DNA of 6,783 nucleotides from Deltaproteobacteria bacterium UBA2221 (lineage in GTDB: Bacteria > Desulfobacterota > Syntrophorhabdia > Syntrophorhabdales > WCHB1-27): NCBI GenBank assembly GCA_002328485.1, contig DCUF01000073.1, forward strand, positions 25,344-32,126, read 5' to 3'. Position 1 is the stretch's first letter. The number at the start of each line of letters is the position of its first letter. Below, one piece after another: positions 4,717 through 6,783 of the stretch. The notes under the pieces were generated by a model that ran no database searches, had not been told where the DNA came from, and saw only the letters and a list, made by a program, of their open reading frames with translations. Position numbers and translations under genes: made by a program.

Positions 4717-5399
4717 ACCTTGTCCTTGACCATCAGGGCGTAGCGATGACCGGATCCGATCAGAAAAAGGGCCGGCGACTCGACCAGTCTCGCCCCGCAG
4801 TCATTGGCCAGGCGGCGCAATTCCCCAATCTTCATGGTTGACTTTGGCGGTTTATGGTTAAAGGGGTGGGTTAGCCGCCTGAGCGTATTCTTCAGAGAAT
4901 AGTGATCGAAAAATGACATGATGCAGAACCGCTTGGACACTCTCAGGAGCTCGCGCACGAGCTGCTCCCGTTCTGTCTTATCGGGCAGATGGTGGCTTAA
5001 ACGCACGCAGACGACTCCATCGACGCTTGCGTCCTTCAAGGGCATGCTAAAGCCGGACGCCATAAGCCAGGCCTGGGGGGTCGAAACCAGGCCATGGTCA
5101 CGTCCATAACGCAGTTGGCCCAGCGCTATATCCGCTTCAATCAGCAAATCGGTGTGGTGGGACATGGGGGGGCTGAGACGGCCTCCGCCGGAAGGCAGAT
5201 CCAGCAAAATCTTGTTCTGCCCCTGGCTCCTGAGCAATCTTTCCAGAAGGCCAAATTCCCGCCACGTTGTAATACGCTTGCTCCAACGGGCACGGTACTT
5301 GGCGTTGTAGGTCGCCGCCTCTCGGTCCTTCTGGTAGTTTTGCCCATAGGCCTCGCTCGTTTGTTGAGTCCTCTTCTTCTTGGTGCTCACATGATGCAT
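4713..5399 (-). CDS. Class I SAM-dependent methyltransferase
   Basis: The 228-residue protein is a soluble Rossmann-fold methyltransferase. Motif I is ILLDLPSGGGRL (64-75), where the usual acidic-x-G-x-G-x-G loop reads D-L-P-S-G-G-G. The acidic end of strand 2 is in LLIEADIA (85-92). Strand 4 lies in DASVDGVVCVRLSHHLPD (123-140), followed by the helix EREQLVRELLRVSKRF and strand 5 (CIMSFFDHYSL). The N-terminus (about 1-45) is polar and Tyr/Arg-rich, with YxxxYxxRW. Such proteins occur beside LPS kinases, so a sugar, lipid or small-molecule substrate in the envelope is plausible, but the substrate cannot be read from the sequence. GGTGG lies seven bases before the ATG at 5399; a GTG three codons later is an alternative start. 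The stop overlaps the kinase start by four bases. Confidence 0.85.
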   Translation of the reverse strand: MHHVSTKKKRTQQTSEAYGQNYQKDREAATYNAKYRARWSKRITTWREFGLLERLLRSQGQNKILLDLPSGGGRLSPPMSHHTDLLIEADIALGQLRYGRDHGLVSTPQAWLMASGFSMPLKDASVDGVVCVRLSHHLPDKTEREQLVRELLRVSKRFCIMSFFDHYSLKNTLRRLTHPFNHKPPKSTMKIGELRRLANDCGARLVESPALFLIGSGHRYALMVKDKV

Positions 5400-5430
5400 A
5401 ATTAGACCACCCGCAAAGGGAATGCCGTTC

Positions 5431-5455
5431 TATAATAATACGTTTAGTATAATAA
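5431..5455. repeat. Direct repeat TATAATAA
   Basis: TATAATAA occurs at 5431-5438 and again at 5448-5455, with start points 17 bases apart. On the minus strand the same stretch reads as overlapping -10-like hexamers (TATACT, TATTAT) upstream of the methyltransferase gene. Confidence 0.5.
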
Positions 5456-5473
5456 GATTCGTCTATAGGTGAA
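5446..5473 (-). promoter_or_regulatory. Possible promoter of the methyltransferase-kinase unit
   Basis: On the minus strand TTCACC (5473-5468) and TATACT (5451-5446) are 16 bases apart. Each matches the sigma-70 consensus at four or five of six positions. Transcription would start near 5439, leaving a leader of about 40 bases with GGTGG just before the ATG. Other -10-like hexamers overlap, so the choice is tentative. Confidence 0.35.
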
Positions 5474-5608
5474 CACAACAAAAAAACCGAGGTGCCCGTC
5501 AACGGCAGCAGAGGGGCGCTGTTAGCTGGTAAAAACAATGGGTTTTCGTTCAAAGACAGCCGGGGTCAAGCACGGAAGACAGGGCAGGGCTGCGCATCGT
5601 CGCAGATT

Positions 5609-5652
5609 CCCGGATCTCTGCACAGTGTGAACATGTACATTTTCGATCCGGG
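5609..5652. repeat. 8-bp inverted repeat before copA, possible operator
   Basis: CCCGGATC at 5609-5616 is the exact reverse complement of GATCCGGG at 5645-5652, with 28 bases between. The interior also holds the palindrome ATGTACAT (5633-5640) and CACA-G-TGTG (5621-5629). The right arm falls in the spacer of the likely copA promoter. It could be an operator or an RNA/DNA hairpin; the regulator is unknown. Confidence 0.35.
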
Positions 5653-5662
5653 CGGTTATATT
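5634..5662 (+). promoter_or_regulatory. copA: Possible copA promoter
   Basis: TGTACA (5634-5639) and TATATT (5657-5662) are separated by 17 bases; they match the sigma-70 boxes at four and five of six positions. The start would fall near 5669, giving a leader of about 26 bases. The 17-base spacer does not have the 19-20-base length of CueR-activated promoters. Confidence 0.4.
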
Positions 5663-5680
5663 TAGCCAGATTCCTTGCTT

Positions 5681-5686
5681 AGGGAG
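5681..5686 (+). promoter_or_regulatory. copA: Ribosome binding site of copA
   Basis: AGGGAG ends eight bases before the ATG at 5695 and is followed by a second purine-rich copy (GAGGGAG). A GTG directly before the ATG is the only other in-frame start before an upstream stop. Confidence 0.65.
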
Positions 5687-5694
5687 AGGGAGTG

Positions 5695-6783
5695 ATGACA
5701 GAGACAAATCCCGTCCGGGTGGCCATAAAGGTAACAGGTATGACGTGCGTCATGTGCGCAAAGGCCGTAGAGAAATCCCTCCAGGAGGTGCCCGGGGTGG
5801 TTCGGGCGGAGGTGAATCTGGGCCGAGAGGTGGCCTTTGTTGACATGGATAACACAAAGGCTAAACTGATCGACCTTGAAAAGGCCATTATAGAGGCGGG
5901 TTATCAGGTCCAGGACGAGAAGGTCACCATCAGGGTTGGCGGTATGACCTGCGTCATGTGTTCACGGACCATCGAAGAATCCCTGCGGGCCCTGCCCGGC
6001 GTGGTCCAGGCAACGGTCAACCTTGGGGCTGAAAAGGTGCAGGTGTCCTACAACCCGGGATTGACGGGCATCGGGGACATGAGAAAGGCCATCGAGGAGG
6101 CCGGCTACCAGTACCTGGGGATGGAGGGCGAGGATGCCGAGCTTGAGGAACAGACCCGTTTCAAGGACCTCAAGGAAAAGCGGAATCGTATTATCGTGGG
6201 CTTCGTCGTGGGGATCCCTCTTATGGTTCTCATGTATACCCCCTGGGCAATGCATGGTGTGATCCCCTGGCTCCAGTTCATCGTGTCTACACCGGTCTTC
6301 TGGTACGTCAGCCGACCGATTTTCCAGGCCGCCCAAAGGGCCATCAGAAACAGGAACCTGAATATGGATGTCATGTACGCCATGGGCATTGGGGTTTCTT
6401 ATGGCGCTAGCGTCCTCGGCACGTTCAACATCGTGCTCAACCACGAGTTTCTCTTCTATGATAGTGCCGTACTTTTGGCGACCTTTCTCTCCATGGGCCG
6501 GTATCTGGAGGCCAGGGCCAAGGGAAGAACCGGCGAGGCTGTAAAAAGACTGATCGGCCTGCAGCCCAAGACAGCGACGCTGCTACAGAATGGTGACCAG
6601 ATCGAGATAGCCGTTGCCGACATACAGGTGGGGGACAGCCTCCTCGTGAAGCCCGGCGAAAAGATCCCAGTAGACGGCAAAGTAACGGCGGGAGAAAGCT
6701 TCGTCGATGAGTCCATGATTACAGGAGAACCCATCCCTGTGCTCAGGAAGTCCGGTGGAACCGTTGTGGGGGCCACCCTGAAT
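5695..6783 (+). CDS. copA: P1B-type copper-translocating ATPase, N-terminal part; partial
   Basis: The frame is open from ATG 5695 to the right edge (363 residues). CopA-type ATPases pump Cu(I) out across the cytoplasmic membrane at the cost of ATP. Two heavy-metal-associated domains come first (about 8-74 and 76-142), each with GMTCVMC, giving Cys pairs 18/21 and 86/89. Membrane helices follow near 165-180, 189-207, 224-243 and 254-270. The last runs into MGRYLEARAKGRTGEAVKRL, the conserved entry to the actuator domain, which carries DSLLVKPGEKIPVDG (314-328) and the dephosphorylation motif TGE at 343-345. The ion-binding CPC motif, the DKTGT phosphorylation site and the nucleotide-binding domain lie beyond the window, so Cu versus Ag or another metal is inferred from the HMA motifs and overall similarity. 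It is divergent from the methyltransferase gene. Confidence 0.93.
   Translation, partial: MTETNPVRVAIKVTGMTCVMCAKAVEKSLQEVPGVVRAEVNLGREVAFVDMDNTKAKLIDLEKAIIEAGYQVQDEKVTIRVGGMTCVMCSRTIEESLRALPGVVQATVNLGAEKVQVSYNPGLTGIGDMRKAIEEAGYQYLGMEGEDAELEEQTRFKDLKEKRNRIIVGFVVGIPLMVLMYTPWAMHGVIPWLQFIVSTPVFWYVSRPIFQAAQRAIRNRNLNMDVMYAMGIGVSYGASVLGTFNIVLNHEFLFYDSAVLLATFLSMGRYLEARAKGRTGEAVKRLIGLQPKTATLLQNGDQIEIAVADIQVGDSLLVKPGEKIPVDGKVTAGESFVDESMITGEPIPVLRKSGGTVVGATLN
5737..5960 (+). repeat. copA: In-phase duplicated metal-binding motif of the two HMA domains
   Basis: The 20-base stretch encoding GMTCVMC at 5737-5756 recurs at 5941-5960 with one mismatch (TGACG versus TGACC), 204 bases or 68 codons later. It marks the tandem duplication of the N-terminal metal-binding domain, with the surrounding sequence much more diverged. 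Confidence 0.8.

Larger units (their letters stand above)
5400..5694. promoter_or_regulatory. Divergent regulatory gap between the methyltransferase and copA
   Basis: About 295 bases hold no convincing gene. The left end is AT-rich, with a repeated TATAATAA, and carries the likely methyltransferase promoter. The middle (about 5480-5590) has no clear signal apart from a run of seven A at 5481-5487. The right end has inverted repeats, a possible copA promoter and its ribosome binding site. I see no CueR-type or CsoR-type consensus operator. Confidence 0.5.

Noticed and set aside
5470..5505. Possible minus-strand terminator before the run of T (TGCCG/CGGGCA stem)
   Set aside because: The stem needs a bulge, six bases separate it from the T-run, and no gene upstream on that strand would use it.
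5137..5553. 138-codon minus-strand frame upstream of and across the methyltransferase start
   Set aside because: It overlaps the methyltransferase in another frame and reads as a shadow with no recognisable domain.
5621..5640. CopY-like box (TGAACATGTA against TACAnnTGTA)
   Set aside because: Only one half-site matches well, and CopY is mainly a Firmicutes regulator.
5962..6444. 160-codon minus-strand frame inside copA, His/Asp rich
   Set aside because: It is antisense to the well-supported ATPase frame; the composition reflects complementary codons.

Overview
The window looks like chromosome of an anaerobic Gram-negative bacterium, most likely of the Desulfobacterota/deltaproteobacterial type. 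That is an inference. It rests on a lipopolysaccharide-kinase family gene, a lipobox lipoprotein, a selenium/molybdenum-hydroxylase accessory gene (yqeC), a FolE2-type GTP cyclohydrolase and moderately high GC. No marker gene in the window fixes the genus.

Layout from left to right. Positions 1-190 (minus) hold the N-terminus of an exported, probably CAP/SCP-domain protein. Positions 191-958 hold no recognisable protein family: there are a few short inverted repeats and one 38-codon ORF (648-764, plus) behind an unusually good ribosome binding site. A tRNA-Leu(UAA) gene (959-1043, minus) has its own near-consensus promoter. From 5399 down to 1120 seven minus-strand genes lie head to tail: SAM methyltransferase, LPS-kinase-like protein, queD, folE2, a lipoprotein, a DUF2007-type small protein and yqeC. 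Most junctions overlap (ATGA overlaps at 4713-4716 and 3393-3396, a 1-bp gap at 2610, overlaps of 14 and 23 bp further on), which suggests translational coupling. The only real gap (3768-3867) carries a strong promoter-like sequence directly in front of queD. So the run is probably two transcription units: methyltransferase plus kinase, and queD-folE2-lipoprotein-DUF2007-yqeC. A modest terminator-like hairpin follows yqeC. Positions 5400-5694 form a divergent regulatory gap, and from 5695 (plus) a P1B-type copper ATPase with two N-terminal metal-binding domains runs off the right edge.

Function. FolE2 and QueD catalyse consecutive steps from GTP to 6-carboxytetrahydropterin, the first part of queuosine/7-deazaguanine synthesis; queE and queC are not in the window. 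The methyltransferase/kinase pair looks like an envelope-polysaccharide or lipid-core module. YqeC points to selenium-dependent molybdenum hydroxylase maturation, but its usual partners are absent here. The copper ATPase is a separate divergent unit.

I see no CRISPR array, insertion sequence, prophage or convincing new multi-gene system. The points most worth checking are a catalytic-loop Asp-to-Met change in the LPS-kinase homologue, a predicted leaderless start for queD, the strong-RBS small ORF at 648-764, and an inverted repeat across the likely copA promoter.
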